Below are positions 7,747 to 14,803 of a stretch of 17,153 nt of DNA, piece by piece. Position numbers and translations under genes: made by a program. The notes below the pieces were generated by a model. That model was given only the letters and a program-made list of their open reading frames with translations. It ran no database searches and was not told where the DNA came from. How positions within the stretch are numbered: position 1 is the first letter of the stretch; each line of letters starts with the position of its first letter. Origin of the DNA: Lachnospiraceae bacterium (lineage in GTDB: Bacteria; Bacillota; Clostridia; Lachnospirales; Lachnospiraceae); contig DNJW01000271.1 in NCBI GenBank assembly GCA_003488965.1, positions 1 through 17,153 on the forward strand, read 5' to 3'.

Positions 7747-8592
7747 ATGAAATCAAATAAATCAAACAGTCTGCGTACGGTTTTTGCGCATGTGCTGCTC
7801 ATCATTCTGTCATTTATGTGCTTGTTTTTCTTCTATATTCTGTTTGTCAACGCAACGCGTTCCCATGCAGATCTGCAGAAAGGATTTTCTGCATTGCCCG
7901 GAAACTATTTTTTTACCAACCTGAAAAACGTAACCAATGACGGGACGTTTCCAATGGTCAGAGGGATTGTAAACAGCCTGATCGTTTCCGGCTGCTCCGC
8001 GGCAATCTGTACCTATTTTTCATCATTGACGGCGTATGGGCTGTATGCATATGATTTTAAGCTAAAAAAAGCGGCGTTTACTTTTATTATGGCAATCCTT
8101 GTCATGCCCACACAGGTTACGGCAATGGGTTTCCTGCGCCTGATTACCAATATGGGGATGTATGATTCCCTGCTTCCGCTGATTATTCCTTCCATCGCAT
8201 CGCCTGCTGTGTTCTATTTTATGTACAGCTATTTACAGTCATCGCTTCCTCTGTCATTGGTTGAGGCGGCCAGAATTGACGGTTCGAAGGAATTTCACAC
8301 ATTTAACCAGATTATTCTTCCGATTATGAAACCGGCCATAGCGGTACAGGCGATTTTTAGTTTCGTAGGTTCTTGGAATAATTACTTCGTTCCCGCACTG
8401 GTTATCCAGTCAAAGAACAAAATGACGGTGCCGATTCTGATAGCTACACTCCGGGGCGCGGATTATATGAATTTCGATATGGGAAAAATATACATGATGA
8501 TTCTTGTGGCAATTGTCCCGATTATCCTTGTGTATCTGCTTCTGTCAAAATATATAATCGCAGGAGTGACCCTTGGCGGTGTAAAAGGGTAA
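7747..8592 (+). CDS. ABC sugar transporter permease, MalG/UgpE-like (CUT1)
   Basis: A 281-aa inner-membrane protein, the second permease of the importer. It has an N-terminal membrane segment (about 13-33), a periplasmic-side loop and five further hydrophobic segments. The EAA loop reads EAARIDGSKEFHTFNQIILP from Glu173, and the protein ends in the YIIAGVTLGGVKG pattern shared by MalG-type subunits. The ATG is three bases after the stop of the first permease, with AAGGAGA at 7734-7740 inside the end of that gene, so the two are translationally linked. No ATPase follows: the next gene is a glycoside hydrolase. Importers of this class in Firmicutes commonly share a single MsmX/UgpC-type ATPase encoded elsewhere. 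Confidence 0.95.
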   Translation: MKSNKSNSLRTVFAHVLLIILSFMCLFFFYILFVNATRSHADLQKGFSALPGNYFFTNLKNVTNDGTFPMVRGIVNSLIVSGCSAAICTYFSSLTAYGLYAYDFKLKKAAFTFIMAILVMPTQVTAMGFLRLITNMGMYDSLLPLIIPSIASPAVFYFMYSYLQSSLPLSLVEAARIDGSKEFHTFNQIILPIMKPAIAVQAIFSFVGSWNNYFVPALVIQSKNKMTVPILIATLRGADYMNFDMGKIYMMILVAIVPIILVYLLLSKYIIAGVTLGGVKG

Positions 8593-8624
8593 AAGGCAGA
8601 TTTGTGGACAAATGGAGATAAGAT

Positions 8625-11075
8625 ATGGTGAAAAAAAACAGTGTTCACAGCGGTACCTTGCTCCGGCAGCCTTCCGGACGCGAACTTGCCCATGGCAGGC
8701 TTGCCAGGGAGGCTGCTGCGGAAGGAATGGTTCTGCTGAAAAATGAAGGAATTCTCCCATTAAAAACATCCGCACCGGTGGCTCTTCTGGGCTGCGGTGC
8801 GGATAAGACCGTAAAGGGCGGTACCGGGTCGGGAGATGTAAATAATAGGGAGAGTATTTCAATCTATAGAGGTTTTCAGGATGCAGGCATATCCGTTACC
8901 AGCAAAGGCTGGCTGGCAGATTACAAAGAGCGTTATGAGACGGCCAGAAATCTATGGAAAGAAAAAGTGCTGGAGGATGCCAAAGGGACGGATAATCCCT
9001 TTGATGCCTATGCGGCGAATCCGTTTTCTTTGCCGGAGGGCCGTAAGATTACGGAGAAAGATATAAAAGGGGCTTTGACAGCGGTCTATGTCATCAGCCG
9101 TATTTCCGGCGAGGGCAAAGACCGCCGTCTGGCAGAAGGAGATTATTATTTAAGCCGGAAAGAGCAGGAGGATATCTTGTATCTGGACCAGAAAAATATA
9201 CCGATTGTGCTCGTGCTCAATACAGGGGCTCCTATAGAGCTGGCGGGCATTATGGAGAAGGCTGGGAATATCAAAGCAATTTTATATGTTTCCCTGCCCG
9301 GACAGGAGGGCGGGCATGCCGTTGCGGATGTTTTATTCGGAAAAGCAGTGCCGGGAGGCAGGCTGGCGGCAACATGGGCGAGGCATTATGAGGATTACCC
9401 TTTTGCTGAAAATTTCGGATATCTCAATGGAAATCTGGAATCGGAGGAATACAGGGAAGGTATTTATGTAGGATACCGGTATTTTGACAGTTTTGGCATA
9501 CAGCCGCTATTTCCTTTTGGCTATGGGCTGTCCTATACGGATTTTTCTATAAAGTTCGAGGAACTTAGGATAACGGGGCAGGGAATCGAAGTGGCCGTTT
9601 CCGTAGAAAATATAGGGAAACAATTTTCCGGCAGAGAAGTAGTGCAGATATATGTGTCGCTGCCCCAGACAGGTCTGGCGAAAGAATACCATAGGCTTGC
9701 CGGTTTTGCCAAGACAGATATTTTACAGCCAAAGGATGTACAGAAGCTTACGGTTTTCATAGAACAAAAGCAGCTTGCCAGCTTCTCGGAGCGGAAGCAG
9801 GCATGGATGATTGAGGACGGAAGCTATGGCGTATGGATAGGGAACAGCAGTGTATCCCTGCGGCTGGAGGCACTGCTTGTCGTTTCACAGCAGACGGTAT
9901 TGGAACGGACCAATGAAATAGGCTCAAATGCAGCATTGGAAGAGCTGGAACCTTCCGGGTTTGCCGGAAAAAAGGCCGGCCAGTGGATGGCGATGGCAAG
10001 GGAACAAAAAATCCCCGTATTTTCCTTTGTGCCGCGGGAAGAGGAAAAGCGAGAACCGCTAACTCCGCTGGCCGAGGAACAGCCGGTGGAAGAACTGCTC
10101 CCTCTCTTGTATGGAAATATTACCAAAGGAACAAGTACTCTTGGCTCTGCAGGAATCCGGGTGCCGGGTTCCGCCGGGGAGACCACGGAAGCGCTAGAGG
10201 AAAAATATGGGAAACGCTCCCTGATTTTGGCGGACGGTCCTGCAGGGCTCCGCTTGCGCCAAAGCTATGAGGTAGACCGGCTGACGGATAGGGTATATGG
10301 AACGGGTGTTCTCGGCTCGCTGGAAAACGGATTTCTGGAGGAAAATAAGTTCCATAAGGATGCGGATACTTACTATCAGTACTGTACCGCCTTCCCGGTG
10401 GGAACGGCACTGGCACAGACATGGGATGTGGAACTGGTAAGGAAGTTCGGGAAAGCCATAGCGGCAGAGATGGAAGAATTTCATGTGGATTTGTGGCTGG
10501 CACCGGGGATGAATATTCAAAGGAATCCGCTGTGCGGGCGCAATTTCGAATATTATTCGGAAGACCCTCTGCTGTCAGGAAGAATGGCGGCAGCTGTTAC
10601 GGACGGCGTCCAGAATGGAGGCAGGCATGGCGTGACAATCAAACATTTTGCCTGCAACAATCAGGAAGACAACCGGGCGGGAGTAGATGTGCGTGTTTCC
10701 CAGCGTGCGCTCAGGGAAATCTATTTCCGGGGGTTTGAAATTGCGGTAAAGGAAAGCGCTCCGGCAGCAATTATGACTTCCTATAACCTTATTAACGGCA
10801 TTCATACAGCGAACAGCCGGGATATATGTACAACGGTTGCCCGGAAGGAATGGGGGTTTGGCGGTGTGATTATGTCTGACTGGAATACCACGGTTCCTGA
10901 GGATGGCAGTGTGCCATGGAAGTGTGCGGATGCCGGGAACGATATTATCATGCCGGGTAATTACAATGACCAGGAGAATATCCGAAAAGCATATGCCGGA
11001 GGGGAACTTTCGGAGGACACAATCAGGAGCTGTGCGGGACGGATTCTTGCGTTGATAGAAAATCTGACAACCTGA
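8625..11075 (+). CDS. GH3 beta-glucosidase-like enzyme with permuted domain order
   Basis: An 816-aa cytoplasmic protein without signal peptide. The domains run in reverse of the usual GH3 order. The alpha/beta sandwich normally at the C-terminal side comes first (about 30-265), with SGEGKDR containing Glu163, the expected acid/base. A fibronectin-III-like domain follows (about 305-425), then the TIM-barrel domain (about 490-816). The barrel carries DGPAGLR (Asp537, substrate binding), KHFACNN (673-679) and VIMSDW with Asp752, the expected nucleophile. This inverted layout is known from Ruminococcus albus and Butyrivibrio beta-glucosidases. It should remove terminal beta-glucosyl units from imported oligosaccharides, complementing the two phosphorylases; the exact linkage is unknown. 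GGAG at 8614-8617 is seven bases before the ATG. It is the last gene of the operon and ends two bases before the terminator stem. Confidence 0.93.
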   Translation: MVKKNSVHSGTLLRQPSGRELAHGRLAREAAAEGMVLLKNEGILPLKTSAPVALLGCGADKTVKGGTGSGDVNNRESISIYRGFQDAGISVTSKGWLADYKERYETARNLWKEKVLEDAKGTDNPFDAYAANPFSLPEGRKITEKDIKGALTAVYVISRISGEGKDRRLAEGDYYLSRKEQEDILYLDQKNIPIVLVLNTGAPIELAGIMEKAGNIKAILYVSLPGQEGGHAVADVLFGKAVPGGRLAATWARHYEDYPFAENFGYLNGNLESEEYREGIYVGYRYFDSFGIQPLFPFGYGLSYTDFSIKFEELRITGQGIEVAVSVENIGKQFSGREVVQIYVSLPQTGLAKEYHRLAGFAKTDILQPKDVQKLTVFIEQKQLASFSERKQAWMIEDGSYGVWIGNSSVSLRLEALLVVSQQTVLERTNEIGSNAALEELEPSGFAGKKAGQWMAMAREQKIPVFSFVPREEEKREPLTPLAEEQPVEELLPLLYGNITKGTSTLGSAGIRVPGSAGETTEALEEKYGKRSLILADGPAGLRLRQSYEVDRLTDRVYGTGVLGSLENGFLEENKFHKDADTYYQYCTAFPVGTALAQTWDVELVRKFGKAIAAEMEEFHVDLWLAPGMNIQRNPLCGRNFEYYSEDPLLSGRMAAAVTDGVQNGGRHGVTIKHFACNNQEDNRAGVDVRVSQRALREIYFRGFEIAVKESAPAAIMTSYNLINGIHTANSRDICTTVARKEWGFGGVIMSDWNTTVPEDGSVPWKCADAGNDIIMPGNYNDQENIRKAYAGGELSEDTIRSCAGRILALIENLTT

Positions 11076-11077
11076 AA

Positions 11078-11115
11078 AATAGGATACTGCCATTAAATCC
11101 GGGCAGTATCCTATT
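11078..11115. terminator. Bidirectional intrinsic terminator between the GH3 and AraC genes
   Basis: AATAGGATACTGCC (11078-11091) pairs exactly with GGCAGTATCCTATT (11102-11115), a 14-bp perfect stem with a 10-base loop. On the + strand it is followed by CTTTT and further T-rich sequence; on the - strand the last stem bases run into TTT. It therefore ends both convergent transcripts. The AraC stop codon (11111-11113) lies inside one arm. Confidence 0.9.
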
Positions 11116-11881
11116 CTTTTACATTTTTTAGGTCTGTGACATCCCAGTCGGAAGACGAATAAAGATTGCGGTATTTTTTAGGGGTTATGCCTGTAAAATC
11201 CTTGAACAGCTGTATAAAGTGGCTTTGTGAAGAAAAGGAAAGGTAATTGGAAATTTCAACCAGGCTGTAATCGCAAAATTTTAAGAGATGCTGTGCCTTT
11301 TCTATTTTTTTCTCACGGACATAGTCGCTGACTGAAACACCGGTTTCTTTTTTGAAAAGGCGCGACAAGTAACTGGCGGACAGTCCGGTATATGCAGCAA
11401 GATTTTCAATCGTAATCCGTTCCTTGATATGGGCATAAATATAATCAATGCAGATTGTGACAGGTTTGGACATCCTCAGGCTTCTTGTCAAAATCCGCAT
11501 TTTTCCGGTAAAATCCAGAACCATATGGTCGTGGAGACTGATGACTGCCTGACAAGTATGGAGATTGTCAAGCCTTAGAATATAAAAATCGCTCAGCCGG
11601 AATGCCTGCTCCATTTCCATGCCCGATTCAATACAGAGTCTGGTTATAAATGCCGTGGTAATCACAAAATGGTATTTCAGGTTGGTGATAGGGTCGTGGG
11701 AGAGGATGCCCACTCCTTCGGTGTCGGCAAATCTCTTCTGTTTGCAGTTTTCCCGTACGAAATCAATATCCCCCGAACTGACAGCATGGAAAAAAAGCTG
11801 TTCTTCGTTCAGCGGACGGTGAAATTTTTCCTCCTCGCTGTCCTCTATTTCCTGTATGTACCATTCCTGTGATATTCCCAT
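11111..11881 (-). CDS. AraC-family transcriptional regulator
   Basis: A 256-aa DNA-binding protein. The C-terminal 100 residues contain the two AraC helix-turn-helix motifs: ITIENLAAYTGLSASYLSRL and, after the linker helix, YSLVEISNYLSFSSQSHFIQ, closing with the family signature GITPKKYRN. The N-terminal 140 residues are not an obvious cupin sugar-binding domain. They are helical, with a conserved-looking DPITNLKYHFVITTAFITR segment then GMEMEQAFRLSDFYI. I recognise this arrangement from other Firmicutes AraC regulators such as the YSIRK-associated type, without knowing its ligand. GGGGGA just before the ATG is the ribosome binding site. The gene converges on the sugar operon, so control of that operon is plausible but unproven. 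Its own promoter lies immediately upstream, though read-through from the two-component genes is possible, since I see no terminator between them. Confidence 0.92.
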   Translation of the reverse strand: MGISQEWYIQEIEDSEEEKFHRPLNEEQLFFHAVSSGDIDFVRENCKQKRFADTEGVGILSHDPITNLKYHFVITTAFITRLCIESGMEMEQAFRLSDFYILRLDNLHTCQAVISLHDHMVLDFTGKMRILTRSLRMSKPVTICIDYIYAHIKERITIENLAAYTGLSASYLSRLFKKETGVSVSDYVREKKIEKAQHLLKFCDYSLVEISNYLSFSSQSHFIQLFKDFTGITPKKYRNLYSSSDWDVTDLKNVKE

Positions 11882-11914
11882 GCCTGTCCCCCATGAAATA
11901 AGTGAAGTAAAAAT

Positions 11915-11943
11915 ATTGTAGCATGGATTTGATATTATGGCAA
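11915..11943 (-). promoter_or_regulatory. Sigma-A-type promoter of the AraC-family gene
   Basis: Read on the - strand, TTGCCA (11943-11938) is separated by exactly 17 bp from TACAAT (11920-11915). Each hexamer matches the sigma-A consensus at five of six positions. It ends 34 bases upstream of the AraC start codon, giving a short leader. This suggests constitutive basal expression of the regulator. Confidence 0.75.
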
Positions 11944-11998
11944 TATATCTGGCAGATGCTCTAGGGGAAAGTAAGTAATGTTATAGTGGCAAGATATC

Positions 11999-13258
11999 CT
12001 ATATGTTGTTTAAGACAACCTTAAACCCAATGACATCCGCCCCCTTTTGGTAAGCAGTGATATCGCCGTGATGGTTTTTCGCGATTGCCTTTGCCATGGA
12101 AAGACCGATGCCGAAACTTCCGCTTCTGCTTCTCGCCCTGTCGGCCCGGTAAAAACGGTCAAACAGACGGTTCAGTTCGGCTGCGTTCACATTTTTATAA
12201 GTATTTTCCATGATTAGGACAGGATGCCTTTTAGCGGAAAGGGCAACGGATATTGTTCCGCCAAAATCGCAATATTTCACGGCATTATCCAATAGGATGG
12301 CAAACAGGCGCCGGATAAGTCCTTCGTCGCCGCGGTACGGAACAGACGGGACTGTATGAAACCGCAGATTCATTCCGCTCTCGGCGGCAAGCGGCTGGAA
12401 TTCGGAAACGGTGTCCGAAAGGACCGTCGCCAGGTCAAAAGAAGAAACGGTTAAATTGGAATGGTCTTCATCCATACGGGAGAGGGTGACGAGCTGGTTA
12501 ATCAGTGCAGCCATCCTTTCCCCTTCGCTTCTGATATCGTCCAGCCACTCGCTTTTTCCAAAATCATTTTCTATAATATCAATATTGGAGAGAATCAAAG
12601 TAAGGGGTGTTTTCAGTTCATGACCGGCATCGGTGATGAACTGTTTCTGCTTATTATAGCTTTCGGCAGCAGGGCGGACAGCATATCTGGAAAACGCGAT
12701 AATCAGAAGAAGGATGACAATGCTGCTGCCTATAAGGACAACCAGAGAGGCCAATATGGACTGGCGGGTCATAGCCCGGTTCATGCGGCCGTCCACAAAA
12801 ACTGCCAGATAGCCGTATTTTGCGGGAACAATTTTGTAACGGTAGCCCGATATCCAGCCCCGTTTCTTTCCCCGTGCCAGTATTTCCTGAGTATATTGCC
12901 TTGCCTGCCAAGCGGTAACGGAGGAAATGGATTCAGTATTTTCTTTTATAAAATGAAATTCTTCATCTGTCCATACGGTAAAAAAGCGGGTGCTGAACTC
13001 CGTTTCCGGGGTAATAATATCCATAGGCGGAAATCCTGCCGCCGGAGCAGGACGTTTAGGGTCAAAGGGCGGAAACCTTCCGCCGTTTTGGGAGATGGTA
13101 TCCGTCAGCATATCCATGGTACGGTTCAACTGGCGGACTCCGGTTATATATATGGCAAGAAAAATCAGGAAAACAACGGCAGCAATGGATACGGCGCTGA
13201 CGAATATCATTTTTCTGCGCAGAGAATCTATCATATTTTTTCCGTTTTTCATTTTCAA
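11999..13258 (-). CDS. Membrane sensor histidine kinase
   Basis: A 419-aa sensor kinase. It has two membrane segments (about 18-40 and 168-190) flanking an extracytoplasmic region of about 125 residues with a Pro-rich stretch (62-79); no HAMP domain is evident. The cytoplasmic part has the HisKA box FITDAGHELKTPLT with phospho-acceptor His213, an N box ILLDNAVKYC (Asn325), LFDRFYRAD, and a glycine box GSFGIGLSMAKAIA (380-393). The usual DxGxG box is degenerate, reading LIMENT at about 348-353. The start chosen is TTG at 13258, which overlaps the response-regulator stop codon as TTGA and lies seven bases from GGAGG; the ATG at 13252 is 13 bases away. It should phosphorylate the adjacent OmpR-type regulator. 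The signal is unknown. Confidence 0.93.
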   Translation of the reverse strand: MKMKNGKNMIDSLRRKMIFVSAVSIAAVVFLIFLAIYITGVRQLNRTMDMLTDTISQNGGRFPPFDPKRPAPAAGFPPMDIITPETEFSTRFFTVWTDEEFHFIKENTESISSVTAWQARQYTQEILARGKKRGWISGYRYKIVPAKYGYLAVFVDGRMNRAMTRQSILASLVVLIGSSIVILLLIIAFSRYAVRPAAESYNKQKQFITDAGHELKTPLTLILSNIDIIENDFGKSEWLDDIRSEGERMAALINQLVTLSRMDEDHSNLTVSSFDLATVLSDTVSEFQPLAAESGMNLRFHTVPSVPYRGDEGLIRRLFAILLDNAVKYCDFGGTISVALSAKRHPVLIMENTYKNVNAAELNRLFDRFYRADRARSRSGSFGIGLSMAKAIAKNHHGDITAYQKGADVIGFKVVLNNI

Positions 13259-13929
13259 TCTTTTTCCTCCAAAACATATCCGGCTCCGCGGACAAAACGG
13301 ATTTCCAGCGGGGCTTTGATGGAATCCAGTTTTTTACGGATATTGGAAATGTGTACCCATACCACGCTGGTATCGGCGTTGGAATCCCAGCCCCAGATAT
13401 GGGTCATAAATTTATCGGTGGGAATGATGACTTTAGGATTTTGCATCAGCATTTCCATGAGCTGATATTCTTTTCCGCATAAGCCCTGGATGCACCCTCC
13501 GCAGTCAAGCTGATAGGTAGACCGGTTCAGGGTGACGCCGTAGCAGGTCAGCAGGTCAGGTACATAGTTGTCCTTGCGGCGCAGCATGGCTCTTACCCTG
13601 GCAAGAAGTTCGGCGCTGGAAAAGGGTTTTGCCAGATAATCATCTGCCCCGGCATCCAGTCCTTCCACGCGCTGTTCCACTTCGGTACGGGCGGTGAGAA
13701 AAAGCGCTGGTGTTTTAATATTCATTTGGCGCAGTTTCTGGAGAACGGCAATGCCGTCCATGCCGGGCATCATAATATCCAGCACAAGGCCGTCATATTC
13801 TTCCGTCTGTGCATAAGAAAGGGCTTCGCTGCCGGTGGAAACGCCGTCGGCGATAAAATGATTCTGTTTAAAAATATGCAGCAAGGATTTTAATAATTTC
13901 TCATCATCCTCAGCAATCAGTAAACGCAT
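13255..13929 (-). CDS. OmpR/PhoB-family response regulator
   Basis: A 224-aa two-component regulator. The receiver domain (1-about 118) begins MRLLIAEDDE with the acidic pocket, has the phospho-acceptor in LVLDIMMPGMDG (Asp51), the switch Thr in LFLTAR and the invariant Lys in DYLAKPF. The C-terminal winged helix (about 128-224) has KEYQLMEMLMQNP, VVWVHISNIRKKL and RGAGYVL, typical of OmpR/PhoB DNA-binding domains that bind direct repeats. The ATG at 13929 is preferred over a TTG two codons earlier because GGAGG at 13937-13941 is seven bases from it. It overlaps the kinase gene by four bases and is transcribed away from the VTC operon. Its likely operator lies in the shared intergenic region. 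Confidence 0.95.
   Translation of the reverse strand: MRLLIAEDDEKLLKSLLHIFKQNHFIADGVSTGSEALSYAQTEEYDGLVLDIMMPGMDGIAVLQKLRQMNIKTPALFLTARTEVEQRVEGLDAGADDYLAKPFSSAELLARVRAMLRRKDNYVPDLLTCYGVTLNRSTYQLDCGGCIQGLCGKEYQLMEMLMQNPKVIIPTDKFMTHIWGWDSNADTSVVWVHISNIRKKLDSIKAPLEIRFVRGAGYVLEEKD
13266..13270 (-). promoter_or_regulatory. Ribosome binding site deciding the TTG start of the histidine kinase
   Basis: GGAGG on the - strand lies within the last codons of the response regulator. It is seven bases from TTG (13258-13256) and 13 bases from the next in-frame ATG (13252-13250), so the TTG start, coupled to the upstream stop codon, is favoured. Confidence 0.65.
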
Positions 13930-13936
13930 AGGCAAA

Positions 13937-13941
13937 CCTCC
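13937..13941 (-). promoter_or_regulatory. Ribosome binding site fixing the response-regulator start
   Basis: GGAGG on the - strand is seven bases from the ATG at 13929 but only one base from the in-frame TTG at 13935, so the ATG start is chosen and the protein is 224 residues. Confidence 0.8.
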
Positions 13942-13951
13942 ATTTGAAAGT

Positions 13952-13957
13952 ATTATA
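13952..13957 (-). promoter_or_regulatory. Promoter -10 element of the response-regulator/kinase operon
   Basis: A perfect TATAAT reads on the - strand, about 23 bases before the response-regulator ATG. The expected -35 position (around 13975-13980) holds TTCCCT-like sequence, a poor match to TTGACA. A consensus -10 with a weak -35 is the pattern of an activator-dependent promoter; the paired CTTTAGGC repeats lie just beyond that -35. Confidence 0.6.
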
Positions 13958-13991
13958 CTTGGTTCTTCGCGATAAGGGAAGGGGAGTTTTT

Positions 13992-14010
13992 CTTTAGGCT
14001 GGCTTTAGGC
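13992..14010. promoter_or_regulatory. Direct repeat CTTTAGGC x2 at 11-bp spacing, candidate response-regulator operator
   Basis: Two perfect copies of CTTTAGGC lie at 13992-13999 and 14003-14010, separated by TGG. Direct repeats one helical turn apart are the normal binding arrangement for OmpR/PhoB dimers. They would sit at about -47 to -65 for the response-regulator promoter, and between or overlapping the promoter elements of the VTC operon. Binding by this particular regulator is inferred. Confidence 0.6.
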
Positions 14011-14018
14011 GAAGAGGG

Positions 14019-14024
14019 TATCAT
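14019..14024 (+). promoter_or_regulatory. Candidate -10 element of the VTC-DUF4956-CotH operon
   Basis: TATCAT, five of six to TATAAT, lies eight bases after the second CTTTAGGC repeat and about 44 bases before the VTC start codon. There is no recognisable -35 hexamer 16-18 bp upstream; that position is occupied by the repeat region. This resembles PhoB/PhoP-type promoters where the regulator replaces -35 recognition. Confidence 0.4.
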
Positions 14025-14067
14025 AAAAGGGAATTGGGGTTAGGAAATCAGCAGGAAGGAGCAGAAA

Positions 14068-14739
14068 ATGGAGTTTAGGCATGAGTGGAAGCATGAGATT
14101 ACGGTTTCCGATATGATAACGGTCCGGCAGCGGCTGGGTGTTGTTGCAAAACCGGATGTAAATGCTGTCTGCGGTAAATATTTTATCCGCAGTCTTTATT
14201 TTGATAACTTGTCGGACAGGGTGCTTAGGGAGAAGCTGGATGGGGTAAATATGCGGGAAAAATTCCGTATCCGTTATTATAATGGCGATTTAGGACTTAT
14301 CCGTCTGGAAAAAAAGAGTAAATGGGACGGCTTAAGCTGCAAACAGAGTGCGGCATTGACCGCAGAAGAGGCTTGGGCGGTTGTGGAGGGGGATTGGGGG
14401 TGGATGCTTTCTTCCGGACAGCCGCTTTTGCAGGAATTGTACAGCAAAATACGCTCACAGGGGCTTCGGCCTAAAACGATTGTAGATTATACAAGGGAAC
14501 CCTTTGTGTATGCGCCGGGAAATGTGAGGGTCACCTTGGATTACGGCATCCGCACCGGCATGGGCTGTACGGATTTTCTGAATCCATGCTGCGTGACCGT
14601 GCCCGTAAGGGACGCGCCGGTTATTTTGGAGGTCAAATGGGGTGAATTTCTTCCGTCCATAATCAGAGATGCCGTCCAGCTGGAAAACCGGCATACAGCA
14701 GCCTTTTCCAAATATGCCGTCTGCCGTATGTATGGATAG
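14068..14739 (+). CDS. VTC-domain (polyphosphate polymerase-like) protein, CYTH/triphosphate tunnel fold
   Basis: A 223-aa soluble protein of the VTC family, related to the catalytic domain of yeast Vtc4, which makes inorganic polyphosphate from ATP inside a tunnel lined by basic residues and Glu. The start MEFRHEWKHEI (Lys8), EKFRIRYYNG (Arg67, Arg69), RLEKKSKWDG (Glu81, Lys82, Lys83), DYTREPFVY (Arg143), RVTLDYGIRT (Arg154, Asp158), VILEVKWGEFLP (Glu188) and AFSKYAVCR (Lys215) supply the expected tunnel residues, so it looks catalytically competent. Bacterial members lack the SPX and membrane domains of the yeast complex, and here a separate membrane protein is encoded next. AAGGAG at 14056-14061 is six bases from ATG. 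Polyphosphate synthesis is the family expectation; other triphosphate chemistry is possible. Confidence 0.88.
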   Translation: MEFRHEWKHEITVSDMITVRQRLGVVAKPDVNAVCGKYFIRSLYFDNLSDRVLREKLDGVNMREKFRIRYYNGDLGLIRLEKKSKWDGLSCKQSAALTAEEAWAVVEGDWGWMLSSGQPLLQELYSKIRSQGLRPKTIVDYTREPFVYAPGNVRVTLDYGIRTGMGCTDFLNPCCVTVPVRDAPVILEVKWGEFLPSIIRDAVQLENRHTAAFSKYAVCRMYG

Positions 14740-14803
14740 GGTCCTGTCTTCCGAATCTGATAAAAAGGAATAGACATAAAACTTAAAAAGGAGATATAGG
14801 AAT

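Noticed and set aside
11882..11998. Terminator after the histidine kinase gene
   Set aside because: I looked for a hairpin plus T-tract in this gap and saw only short AT-rich complementarities, so the kinase transcript may read into the AraC gene.
12461..13465. A 334-residue open frame on the + strand opposite the histidine kinase and response regulator
   Set aside because: It is antisense to genes with full kinase and regulator motifs, has no ribosome binding site, and its translation is compositionally odd with no recognisable domain.
13930..13935. TTG start two codons upstream for the response regulator
   Set aside because: It would leave only one base between GGAGG and the start codon; the ATG at 13929 is at seven bases and matches the usual MRLLIAEDD beginning.
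14074..14080. A third TTTAGGC just inside the VTC coding region
   Set aside because: It encodes the conserved Phe-Arg-His start of the VTC domain and is not in 11-bp phase with the other two copies, so it is probably chance.
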